This document shows positions 41,801 to 49,910 of a stretch of DNA of 64,000 nt, piece by piece. Source of the DNA: Candidatus Peribacteria bacterium (GTDB lineage Bacteria > Patescibacteriota > Gracilibacteria > UBA1369 > LOWO2-01-FULL-3). Below the pieces are notes generated by a model. The model was not told where the DNA came from, ran no database searches, and was given only the letters and a program-made list of their open reading frames with translations. A program made the position numbers and the translations under genes. The DNA is taken from positions 1 to 64,000 of the forward strand of contig CALRGJ010000007.1 of NCBI GenBank assembly GCA_943357285.1, read 5' to 3'. Within the stretch, counting starts at the first letter, position 1, and every line of letters begins with the position of its first letter.

Positions 41801-42634
41801 TGAATCAAAACTTTCATCTTTAGCAATTAAAGCAATTTTTCTTTCTACGTATGCAAGCGTAGCTCTATAATCTTGTTTCTCAGACTTTAAATAATGGTCA
41901 CGCGCATCTAGAAAAAGATTATTCAGCTTTTCTTGTTTTGATACATCATTCTTTAATTGACTCAAGCCACTTGCTTCAAGGAATTTTAAACCTAACGGCT
42001 TTAAAGTTTTAAAATCTTCGGCAGCTTTGCTATAGCTAGAAAGAACTGCACTTTCTGATGCAACTTTACCCCTAGCTTTGGCATATTCGTCCTCAGCAGC
42101 GAGAATTTTTGCCTTAATTTTAGGCTTAATTCCTATTGTATCTGATTCAGAAGCTGCTTTAAGTCTACTAAATGCAGATTTCAATTCTGACCTGCCTTTT
42201 AATTTATCCTTATCCTCAATAGGGAATTTCAAAATACCTTTCAAAAGGTCAGCACTAGACTTACCAATAGTATCCAAAGCATCATCATTACCCTCAAGCA
42301 TAAATCTTCCATATACCATTCTGAATGCTTCACGGAAGGCTTTAGCACGGGCAATTTTCTCCTTATCTTCAGCAGTCTTCTCGGTGTCATCCTTCATTTT
42401 TGTTAAAGCTGCAGTCTTTGCATTATCAAAAGTTTTTTTGAAGGAAGTACCGAGAGCCTCGCTCAAAGCTTTATCGCCTTTTATTTTTTCAACCACGTCG
42501 TTGGAGATCATTCCAATCTTTTCCGCAGACGCCAAAACTTCCTCAATATTTTTGGGTTCATTTGGAATTTCCAATGCACTTAATTGAGCATCTTCGAACT
42601 GTTGTCTTTTTTTGTCCAAACCTCCGTCAGCCAT
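38876..42634 (-). CDS. Giant coiled-coil protein (1252 aa) with His/Asp-rich C-terminal tail
   Basis: Uninterrupted 3.8-kb ORF; tail '...KKDDHAKPHDAAHGAHDAHGEKKDDHAKPDAHAAKVDDHAKHDDHKKAA'. Confidence 0.87.
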   Translation of the reverse strand: MADGGLDKKRQQFEDAQLSALEIPNEPKNIEEVLASAEKIGMISNDVVEKIKGDKALSEALGTSFKKTFDNAKTAALTKMKDDTEKTAEDKEKIARAKAFREAFRMVYGRFMLEGNDDALDTIGKSSADLLKGILKFPIEDKDKLKGRSELKSAFSRLKAASESDTIGIKPKIKAKILAAEDEYAKARGKVASESAVLSSYSKAAEDFKTLKPLGLKFLEASGLSQLKNDVSKQEKLNNLFLDARDHYLKSEKQDYRATLAYVERKIALIAKDESFDSNVRNLCKVHLESYRNLHGDADALEEFYSDKLGDFLTKLEATVEEVGGISTDRMQLASEIEEKVSHLNDSFSEIDASNDENKAKSKKLCKDFLAKFKGSKNDRELLEFITAGFDVFVKEFEKILQQPKSNLEKVKEEEVKAKNELEAAKMVTFESWIINAAFPKKKSGAEMKRLERLHHEAEHKEHELQDVYKYFSSHDSFTNVVEGGSQLAVAIGDWKAEKDKGAKSLQNSLDAKEKEIGKESDPKKLEKLKEEKASLLKQKEKSGLGLNARIAYLDEQISLKKTSIRSSDSIERALNEMGKLKKDDFVREKEREIMENENEKKAEDLGALKDEHKRLTLIASKAKEFKDELTKLVIKSVKAEHLDIDIGKHIGGAHHANAEHGGHHGIAASISSKLQKINLDNGNFDPQDLINLYGEFHGLFGDSDRVQSLLADFDAASAEKSKATKDAKKELDKETAKSEKEKNFTDADAAKRIIGALVGEQFPDMSPMDHNKLVTMILAEDVATLQTDEGYAELAQRGTAEAMETAKFANVRKRLLNFKYKEGDKVVQPLKGIKPDDLKDWESIEKLFTFGKLNYKNAFFVLVAFQDFDGDVKSIQSVKLEKKLKTLLAKQMGVDAHMDKAGISKVVDDAFKAQMEKIKPIMKAHFSIVETKGGKAKENKKKVLDMKYEDLNDQFRSGKFSSEIYDHKLESLIKEAKEAEVDVEFSADSAGAKYWNSPYAQWLKDKLHDAGSFVGKKALAAGVFAPLKIAGKGVWGATKLGTALGFQTALLPVRAAKYPLLLAAKPLVGFINLFRANKWTPLPGLRDSVKNDTARIMGYAKEKASGVAKGTAETVTGTVSGEWGKVKYADTRYADRNKKKADERAELMKIHEPKSDLEAIEVPDSPFVDLAKYKKQIDMVATALGIKIDAPHGAEVKVGHEEKKDDHAKPHDAAHGAHDAHGEKKDDHAKPDAHAAKVDDHAKHDDHKKAA

Positions 42635-42805
42635 AAATATATTATTTTATCTGGATATTCTATCACAAATGTGGCTTAAAAACAATTGCCAAAAGGGTTT
42701 CTGGCCTGTAAAATCCTCGCAGTTCGAGTATTCAAATATACTCCAAAAGGGAAAATAAGCAAGACTCAAATCATCAATAAACAGCTACACATAACCACAA
42801 CCCCC

Positions 42806-44083
42806 ATGGACTACAAGATCAAGAAATTGCCAAAATCTTTGGTAGAAATCACTGTTACTATCACTGCTGAGGAAATGCCGAAATATGTGAAGAAGGCGAC
42901 AGAAGAAATTGCTAAGGACATTGAGATCAAAGGTTTCCGTAAAGGTCACGTACCTCCACACATTCTCGACCAGCACATTGATAAAAAATTCATCACAGCT
43001 CACGCTGAAGAATTAGCTGTTCGCGAAACATATTCTGAAGTTGCTACAAAAGAAGGTCTTTACGTTGTGACTCGCCCTGAAGTGAAAATCGAAAAAGAAG
43101 AACCACTTACTTACGTAGCTACTGTAGCTGTAATGCCAGAAGTTGAAATCAAAGATCACAAATCTATTAAAGTTAAAAAAGAGAAAATAGAAGTAAGCCC
43201 AAAAGAAGTAGAAGAGGTGATTGACGATCTCAAAAAGCACAACACTATTTTCCGCGATGCTGAAAAAGAAATTAAAAAAGGAGACAGAGCAGAAATCGAT
43301 TTCGAAGGTTTCGACGAAGAAGGTAAATCTGTAGAAAATACTAAGAGCACAAATCATCCACTTATCGTAGGTGAGGGGACTCTTATTCCAGGTTTTGAAG
43401 AAAATCTTATCGGTCTAAAGAAAGAAGACAAAAAAGAATTCGACATTGTTTTCCCTGAAGACTATCACAAAAAAGATTTCCAGAAGAAAAAGATGAAATT
43501 CAAGATCGAAGTGAAGAGAGTGGAAGAGCCAATCGCTCCAGAATTGGACGAAGCTCTTATCGAAAAAGCTACAGGCAAAAAGCACTCAGTAGATGAATTC
43601 AAAAAAGAACTCGAATTAAACATTCGCAATAAAAAAGAAGACGAAGCAAAAGTAAAACAAGAAAACGAATACATCGAAAAAGTTATCAAAGCTATGGAAG
43701 CAGAAATTCCAGAAGCTATGATCACGGAAGAAGCTCACTTCATGATGGACGAAATTAAAGAGGAAGTTCAATCTAAAGGAATTGAATTCCACAAATTTCT
43801 AGAACAGGCTAAAACTTCTGAAGAAGATATTCTCAAGAAATACACTCCTGAAGCTGAGAAACGTGTAAAAATCCGTCTCGCTCTTCAATTCCTTCTCAAG
43901 GCAGAAGAAATCAAAGTAAGCGACGAAGACCTACAAGCTGAATTAGACAAAATCAAAGCAATGTATCCGGAAGCTGAACACAAAAAAATTGAAGGAGACT
44001 TTGCAAGCGGTAGATTATCTACTCAAATCGCAAACAGAATGGCTATCAGAAAGCTATTCGACAAAGTGTTGAAAGAAGAATAA
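42806..44083 (+). CDS. tig: Trigger factor
   Basis: Internal start MDYKIKKLPKSLVEITVTI; 'GFRKGHVPPHI', FKBP-like 'KKGDRAEIDFEGFDEEGK...FEENLIGLKKEDKKEFDIVFPEDY'. Confidence 0.95.
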   Translation: MDYKIKKLPKSLVEITVTITAEEMPKYVKKATEEIAKDIEIKGFRKGHVPPHILDQHIDKKFITAHAEELAVRETYSEVATKEGLYVVTRPEVKIEKEEPLTYVATVAVMPEVEIKDHKSIKVKKEKIEVSPKEVEEVIDDLKKHNTIFRDAEKEIKKGDRAEIDFEGFDEEGKSVENTKSTNHPLIVGEGTLIPGFEENLIGLKKEDKKEFDIVFPEDYHKKDFQKKKMKFKIEVKRVEEPIAPELDEALIEKATGKKHSVDEFKKELELNIRNKKEDEAKVKQENEYIEKVIKAMEAEIPEAMITEEAHFMMDEIKEEVQSKGIEFHKFLEQAKTSEEDILKKYTPEAEKRVKIRLALQFLLKAEEIKVSDEDLQAELDKIKAMYPEAEHKKIEGDFASGRLSTQIANRMAIRKLFDKVLKEE

Positions 44084-44091
44084 TTAAGAGA

Positions 44092-44325
44092 TCAAAATCC
44101 ATCATCAGTTCTACTGCCAATGAACGCCAAAAGCGACATCGCATAGAAGAATCCGGTAATCGCTCCTAGAAGGGCGATTATTAGGATTATGAAGAATGGT
44201 TTCAAACCATCAGCATTTGTGAAAAGAAGAAGAAAGTCACGGGTAGTCGCCGGAATATTTTCAAAAGCCAAAATCAAAATTGCGAAAATCGCCAAGACAG
44301 AAATTGATAAATAAAATTTTTTCAT
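44092..44325 (-). CDS. Small two-TM membrane protein, paralogue of the next gene (LapA-like layout)
   Basis: 'ILILAFENIPATTRDFLLLFTNADGLKPFFIILIIALLGAITGFF'. Confidence 0.65.
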   Translation of the reverse strand: MKKFYLSISVLAIFAILILAFENIPATTRDFLLLFTNADGLKPFFIILIIALLGAITGFFYAMSLLAFIGSRTDDGF

Positions 44326-44350
44326 AGGGATGATTTAAACATTCTAAGGT

Positions 44351-44587
44351 TTACATTGTGTCCTCAGGTATTTCTTTTTTGCCTGGGGTTGTAACGTACA
44401 TTGTAGCGAAAAAACCAGCTATAAAGCCAATAAGTGCGATGCCAATTACCACGAAGAAAATATTGGTTCCATCCATGGAAGCAAAGAAAAATGCTGATTT
44501 TGATAGTGTAGAGTTAATATTCTCAAACGCAATAATGAGAATTACAATGGTCAAAAAGAATGATGCTCCAAAATAAAAACCTTTCAT
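44351..44587 (-). CDS. Small two-TM membrane protein, paralogue of the previous gene
   Basis: 'ILIIAFENINSTLSKSAFFFASMDGTNIFFVVIGIALIGFIAGFF'. Confidence 0.65.
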   Translation of the reverse strand: MKGFYFGASFFLTIVILIIAFENINSTLSKSAFFFASMDGTNIFFVVIGIALIGFIAGFFATMYVTTPGKKEIPEDTM

Positions 44588-44688
44588 GAAATGATGGTAA
44601 ACACTACTGATGACATCATAGAATGTTCCTCAATATTTATCAAGAATTATTTCACTGAACAACAATTTGTAACAAAAACTTGCCAAGC

Positions 44689-44705
44689 GTATACAATTTG
44701 TATAC
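44689..44705. promoter_or_regulatory. Palindromic operator candidate GTATACAA-T-TTGTATAC
   Basis: Perfect 8-bp arms directly upstream of a winged-helix regulator gene. Confidence 0.65.
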
Positions 44706-44736
44706 ATTACCTCTGGGCACGAACTAAAACTAGGGC

Positions 44737-45315
44737 ATGTTAAAAAGACTTTTTACGTCCAATACGCGTATCAAGCTGATGACAGTTTTCTTAATGAATC
44801 CTGCAGAGGAATATTTTATTAGGGAATTGACTCGTAAACTTGATGAACAAATTAATTCAATTCGTCGTGAGTTGGATAATCTGAAACGTGTGGGACTACT
44901 CAAAACCCGTACAAAAAACCGAAAAAAGTATTACTACGTTAATACTGGTTTCATTATATATGAAGAATTAAAGAGCATTATCATCAAGGCAGTCTCTTCT
45001 AATGAGAACCTTATAAAGGATATACAGAAGATGGGTGAAGTCATTGTTTTAGCCTTATCTGGCCAATTCGTTGATAGACCTACTACTAGTGTAGATATGC
45101 TTATTGTGGGCAATGTAGACAGAGAGAGACTCACTCAATATATCAATAATGAGCTTAGAACTAAGAGACCAATCAAGTTTACAGTGATGAATGAAGAGGA
45201 CTATCGCTACAGACAGAGCTGCAAGGATAAGTTTGTATCTGATCTGATGAATGACGAAGATAATCAGATCGCAATCAACAAAATGACACTTGCAGATGTG
45301 GATGTGCGTTTGTAA
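44737..45315 (+). CDS. Winged-helix transcriptional regulator
   Basis: 'SNTRIKLMTVFLMNPAEEYFIRELTRKLDEQINSIRRELDNLKRVGLLKTRTKNRKKYYYVN' wHTH. Confidence 0.8.
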   Translation: MLKRLFTSNTRIKLMTVFLMNPAEEYFIRELTRKLDEQINSIRRELDNLKRVGLLKTRTKNRKKYYYVNTGFIIYEELKSIIIKAVSSNENLIKDIQKMGEVIVLALSGQFVDRPTTSVDMLIVGNVDRERLTQYINNELRTKRPIKFTVMNEEDYRYRQSCKDKFVSDLMNDEDNQIAINKMTLADVDVRL

Positions 45316-45456
45316 CCTAAAAGAAGCCTAAAAATCACTTGCCAAATAACCTGAGCTTATATATATTGCTCGAGCTAGCAGACACAAGCGAAGTGCAGTG
45401 TCAGATAAGCAAAAAGTTTTGACTAAGGTCAAAACACCATATCCCAAATACATCAT

Positions 45457-45903
45457 ATGACATTATTACAAGACGTACAAAGATTAGCAATGAAGAAGAA
45501 GGTTCCAGATTTGAAACCTGGTTACACTGTTGCAGTTCACCAGAAGATTAAAGAAGGTGAAAAGGAACGTGTTCAGATTTTTGAAGGACTAATTATCGCT
45601 ATTGGTAGCGGACATGGTGCTGATAAGACTTTTACAGTTCGTAAAGTAGTTGAAGGTATTGGTGTTGAAAGAATTTTTCCTCTTTATTCTCCAAGAATCG
45701 AAAAGATTCAGGTGAAAAAAGAAGGTAAAGTACGTCGCGCTAGACTTTATTATATGGCTAAGAGATTCGGTAAGTCTGCTAGACTTAAAGAGACTTTTGT
45801 TAGCGAAAACGAAATGGAGAAAGAAGTAGCTGCCCTAGCTGAAAAAGTTGCAAAAGAAGAAGCTAAAAAAGCTGCCGAAGAAGGTACAACAGTAGAAGCA
45901 TAG
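45457..45903 (+). CDS. rplS: 50S ribosomal protein L19
   Basis: 'PGYTVAVHQKIKEGEKERVQIFEGLIIAIGSG..FTVRKVVEGIGVERIFPLYSPRIEKIQV'. Confidence 0.96.
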   Translation: MTLLQDVQRLAMKKKVPDLKPGYTVAVHQKIKEGEKERVQIFEGLIIAIGSGHGADKTFTVRKVVEGIGVERIFPLYSPRIEKIQVKKEGKVRRARLYYMAKRFGKSARLKETFVSENEMEKEVAALAEKVAKEEAKKAAEEGTTVEA

Positions 45904-45938
45904 TAAGAGTGGCCAATAGGCCGATAAATTCAAATTAT

Positions 45939-45966
45939 AAAGACGATCGAAAGGTCGTCTTTTTTG
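45939..45966 (+). terminator. rplS intrinsic terminator
   Basis: AGACGA-TCGAAAGG-TCGTCT followed by a T-run. Confidence 0.85.
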
Positions 45967-45997
45967 TGCTAATATCGCCACGTCATTACCTCATCTC

Positions 45998-46630
45998 ATG
46001 GCCAGCTCCAAACCTCACAAATTTTTCCCCTTAGAATCTCGGCTCAAAAAGCAGGGTTTTAATCTGATTGCTGGTATGGACGAAGTGGGTCGTGGACCCC
46101 TAGCCGGACCAGTCGTTTCCGCAGCAGTAATTCTCAAGGATAAAGCTAAACTTCCGGGACTAAATGACAGCAAAAAACTTTCAGCTAAACAGCGCAACAC
46201 TCTCTTCAATCTAATTCTAGATAACTGCCTCGACTATTCAATCGCCGCTGTCTCTCATGAGTTGGTGGATGAGTGCAACGTCCTTCACGCCACACGCTTG
46301 GCCAACGACCTCTGCATCTCAGAATTAAGCCATAAACCGGACATTGCCGTGATAGACGGTCATGACAGCCAAATCCTCGACATTCCTTTTATCACGGTGG
46401 TAAAAGGCGATTTCCATATTCGTTCTATCGCTGCAGCATCCATTCTCGCCAAGGTGGTGAGAGATGCCATTATGTATCGCTACGCTGAGGAATTTCCAGA
46501 GTATGGTTTCGAGAAACATGTGGGCTATGGTACACGACTGCATCGATCCTGCTTAGCAAAACACGGAATTTGTGCTATTCATAGAAAGTCATTTCAATTA
46601 TTGAAACATGAAGATAGTAATATGTGGTAA
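45998..46630 (+). CDS. rnhB: Ribonuclease HII
   Basis: 'AGMDEVGRGPLAGPVVSAAVIL', 'AIDGHD'-type and 'AAASILAKVVRD' motifs. Confidence 0.95.
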   Translation: MASSKPHKFFPLESRLKKQGFNLIAGMDEVGRGPLAGPVVSAAVILKDKAKLPGLNDSKKLSAKQRNTLFNLILDNCLDYSIAAVSHELVDECNVLHATRLANDLCISELSHKPDIAVIDGHDSQILDIPFITVVKGDFHIRSIAAASILAKVVRDAIMYRYAEEFPEYGFEKHVGYGTRLHRSCLAKHGICAIHRKSFQLLKHEDSNMW

Positions 46631-47726
46631 TTATGGCGCCGAGAATTTGGGTGATGAACTCATTCTAGAAGGGATGCTCGAAACTCTAAGAGCTGTATCT
46701 CCCGATGCAGAAATTACCGTCATGAGCGGAAATCCAAAGGAGACAAAATGGCTCTATAAGGCAAGATATGGCATGGAGGCAGTTGCTAAGTTTCCATCAG
46801 GAATTAGAAGCTTTTTGAAATCTATTTTTCCAAATTCGCCTACAAAGGAAGCGGTAGATAATTGCGATTATTTTATTCTTGGTGGTGGTGGACTTTTCAA
46901 TAATTTAAATTGGCACGCCAGTATTATTTGGGCTATGCAAGCCCGCCAGGCTCTCAGGAAAAATAAACCTATTATCATTTACGGACAAAGCATTGGACCA
47001 CTTAGCAGTATGGGAGAATTTTTCGTCAGAAGGATTTTTTCCAAGGCTAGTTTTATTGGAGTAAGAGATGAGGATTCAGCAGCCCTATTAAAAAATCTGG
47101 GAATTACAAAGGAAATTACCGTAACTCCGGACCTAGCTTTCCGCGTACCTGTGCCAGCTCCCAAGCCTGCCCCTGTACTCACTACTCCCACTGTAATTAT
47201 CTCTCTTCGCCAGCTCAGCAACATAAAAGATAAATCCATCGAGGAATTTTCAAAGTTCTGTAATTGGCTTATTGAAGAGCGAAAGTGCGTTTTGAAATTT
47301 ATGGAATTTCAACAGGGAAGTGAAGGCGACAGAAATTTACACCAAAAAGTAATTTCTCAAATTAATCAAAGAGACAAAGTAATTAATATAAATCCAGCGA
47401 TAGATCCCGAGGCACTTTTCAATCATTTTCAAAAAGCGAGTTTTGTTTTTGCTATGAGAATGCACGCCACTATCTGCGCCATGAAAACTTGTAAACCATT
47501 CTTAGCCATCAGTTATTCCAAGAAAATCGATTCACTGATAAAGGATTCTGACCTGGGAGAATACATCATTAGCCACAATGATATCAGCTTCGATAAACTC
47601 AAAGCACACTTTATTTCTTTAGATGGAAAAAAGGATAATGTAAAAGAAAAACTCCAAGTTCTAAATAGTGAGAATTTGGAAAAACTAAAATCAGCCGAGC
47701 TTAAATTGAAAAATCTTTTGAAGTAA
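46608..47726 (+). CDS. csaB: Polysaccharide pyruvyl transferase (CsaB-like)
   Basis: 'NYGAENLGDELILEGML', 'LGGGGLFNNLNWHASIIWAMQARQALRKNKPIIIYGQSIGPL'. Confidence 0.85.
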   Translation: MKIVICGNYGAENLGDELILEGMLETLRAVSPDAEITVMSGNPKETKWLYKARYGMEAVAKFPSGIRSFLKSIFPNSPTKEAVDNCDYFILGGGGLFNNLNWHASIIWAMQARQALRKNKPIIIYGQSIGPLSSMGEFFVRRIFSKASFIGVRDEDSAALLKNLGITKEITVTPDLAFRVPVPAPKPAPVLTTPTVIISLRQLSNIKDKSIEEFSKFCNWLIEERKCVLKFMEFQQGSEGDRNLHQKVISQINQRDKVININPAIDPEALFNHFQKASFVFAMRMHATICAMKTCKPFLAISYSKKIDSLIKDSDLGEYIISHNDISFDKLKAHFISLDGKKDNVKEKLQVLNSENLEKLKSAELKLKNLLK

Positions 47727-48615
47727 TTTTGTGCTTCTGCGTACCTCTTTCTGCTATCACTAAGGCAGCCATTTTATTGGCTTTTTTACATGACATTTCT
47801 ATATTCATGCCATTCACATATCCACTCAAAAATCCTGCGCGGAAAGCATCTCCACAACCGGTCGTATCCACCACCTTCACTCCGGCAACAGCAGGGACGT
47901 TTATTACATCTCCATTCTCGAAAATATCACAGCCTTTTTCTCCAGTAGTTTTAATTAGGAAGCCGCATAAGGAAGCCAATTTATCCTCGCTAAGATCCAG
48001 CTTTTTCATCAACATTTCTACCTCGTAATCATTTGCAATCATGCCCACAGACTTCTCAATTAATTCCAAAATTTCTTCTTTGCTCAATGCCGGAATTGCC
48101 TGGCCGGGATCAAAAATAAACTTAATTCCAACACTATTAAAATATCTGCCAAAGTGCATCATTCTTTTAGGAGGTTCCGGCGCAATAATTGCGCAATCAA
48201 TAGTACTAGGATCTACTCCCTTTAATTCCAGCCCATCTTCCAAATTATCCATCGCTCCAGGAGAAAAAATAGAAATTTGATTCTGTTTATTATCACTCAA
48301 AATGTAGGCCGAAGCAGTTAGTTTCCCACCATCCACAGCAATCTGACTCGCAGAAATTCCATTCACATCCATCCATTTTTTATATCTTTCAAAATCCATT
48401 CCCGCCACGCCAAGAATGACAGGTTCACATTCCAAAAGCTTCAAGCTATAGGCAATATTTCCTGCGCATCCGCCAAATTCATAGTCATGAGTTTTTGCCA
48501 AAAAAGACACGCTCAAATTCTTAAGCTGATCGGCAATAAGCGAATCGGAAAATTCACCATCAAAGGTCATCAGGTGGTCGTAGGCAATGGATCCCGTTAC
48601 CAGAATTTTTTTCAT
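47701..48615 (-). CDS. PfkB-family carbohydrate/nucleoside kinase
   Basis: 'GGCAGNIAYSLKLLE' and C-terminal 'VDTTGCGDAFRAGFLSGY'. Confidence 0.9.
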   Translation of the reverse strand: MKKILVTGSIAYDHLMTFDGEFSDSLIADQLKNLSVSFLAKTHDYEFGGCAGNIAYSLKLLECEPVILGVAGMDFERYKKWMDVNGISASQIAVDGGKLTASAYILSDNKQNQISIFSPGAMDNLEDGLELKGVDPSTIDCAIIAPEPPKRMMHFGRYFNSVGIKFIFDPGQAIPALSKEEILELIEKSVGMIANDYEVEMLMKKLDLSEDKLASLCGFLIKTTGEKGCDIFENGDVINVPAVAGVKVVDTTGCGDAFRAGFLSGYVNGMNIEMSCKKANKMAALVIAERGTQKHKITSKDFSI

Positions 48616-49445
48616 TTTTGCTTAGTGAAAACATCTACTTCTTCACGATCTAGTAGATTCTTGTGTGGACGATCGGTAGATTCAGTAACCTTATCAGCAG
48701 GAATAGCGAGAGCCTCATCTATATGCGCCAAACGGCTCTTCTGAATGAGTTTGCCGCTCTCCATTAAACTATCAAATGATTCGCCACAATCGCCCCAGAA
48801 GCCCTTCAAAACTTCATGCTTTAGGGTTCCTTGTTCTAGATAGAAGTTATTTACGTCAGTAATTTCCAATTCATTACGACCAGATGGTTTTAGACCCTTA
48901 ATCACATCAAAAACTTGAGGGTCATACATATAACACCCAACCACCGCTAGATCAGATTGAGGATCTTTAGGTTTCTCCACGATCTTTGTTATTTTTCCAT
49001 CTTCAAGCTCGGCCACACCATATGATTTTGGATTTGCTACAGGCTTCAATAAAACCTTCGCTCCACGAGGTAAAGCCCTGAAGTCTTTTACCGCTTCAAC
49101 AAGATTGTCTTCAAATATATTATCTCCAAGAATAACAACTATTTTTTCATTATTAGAAAAGTCTTCAGCTAAGCTCAAAGCCTGAGCAATTCCACCGGCT
49201 TTTTCTTGTACTTCATAAGAGATCTTTAAACCAAACTGAGCACCTGAACCAAGTAGTTCCAAGAAGCTTCCAGCGTGGCCAATACCAGATACAATCATGA
49301 TATTTGTGATACCAGCTTCCTTCATCGCAAAAAGCGGATAATAAATCATCGGCTTATTGTAAACCGGAAGCAAATGCTTATTTGTGACTTTTGTCAGAGG
49401 AAACAGTCTGCTACCCGTACCTCCAGCTAGTATTATTCCTTTCAT
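48612..49445 (-). CDS. rfbA: Glucose-1-phosphate thymidylyltransferase
   Basis: 'MKGIILAGGTGSRLFPLTKVTNKHLLPVYNKPMIYYPL'. Confidence 0.92.
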   Translation of the reverse strand: MKGIILAGGTGSRLFPLTKVTNKHLLPVYNKPMIYYPLFAMKEAGITNIMIVSGIGHAGSFLELLGSGAQFGLKISYEVQEKAGGIAQALSLAEDFSNNEKIVVILGDNIFEDNLVEAVKDFRALPRGAKVLLKPVANPKSYGVAELEDGKITKIVEKPKDPQSDLAVVGCYMYDPQVFDVIKGLKPSGRNELEITDVNNFYLEQGTLKHEVLKGFWGDCGESFDSLMESGKLIQKSRLAHIDEALAIPADKVTESTDRPHKNLLDREEVDVFTKQK

Positions 49446-49910
49446 AGGCCAGATTAAACACTAAATTTGGAGAAAAAGCAAGTTTTAAAAGAAGAGGCAT
49501 GAATAAGGTGAAATTTAGACATGGAGGCATTGACAAAATATGGCATATATGTTACATTGCCATGCTTGATTTGCGTGACGGTCTCAGCCGCAGCACAAAC
49601 CAAGACCTAGTAGGGTTGCTAGGATGGTACTTAAAGGTCAGTAATCGCTGACTCGGATGGTGTCATCTTCCCCGACCGGTCATGGTTGCGGAAGGAGACA
49701 AGTTCCAAGTCAACGATATTTGACAACTGGTACTCAACAATTCAAAGGGTAATCCGAAAGTCGGAGCTACCTCAAGAAATTCAAGTTTTTCTACAGGAGA
49801 ATATTAAGGAACCTAGGGTGGTAAAGAAACCACCCAGTTCATTTTCGTTCTCAAAATTAACACCCCACACATAGAGCTGGCCAAGGTTGGCACAGGCTCA
49901 AAAGGATAGT

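Noticed and set aside
42078-42587. 169-aa + ORF antisense to the 1252-aa gene (likewise 37929-38315 and 34809-35144)
   Set aside because: Low-complexity Ser/Phe/Leu mirror frames inside long convincing - strand ORFs.
42686-42805. N-terminal extension of tig in the ORF track
   Set aside because: Trigger factor homologues start at MDYKIKKL; the extension is the promoter/leader.
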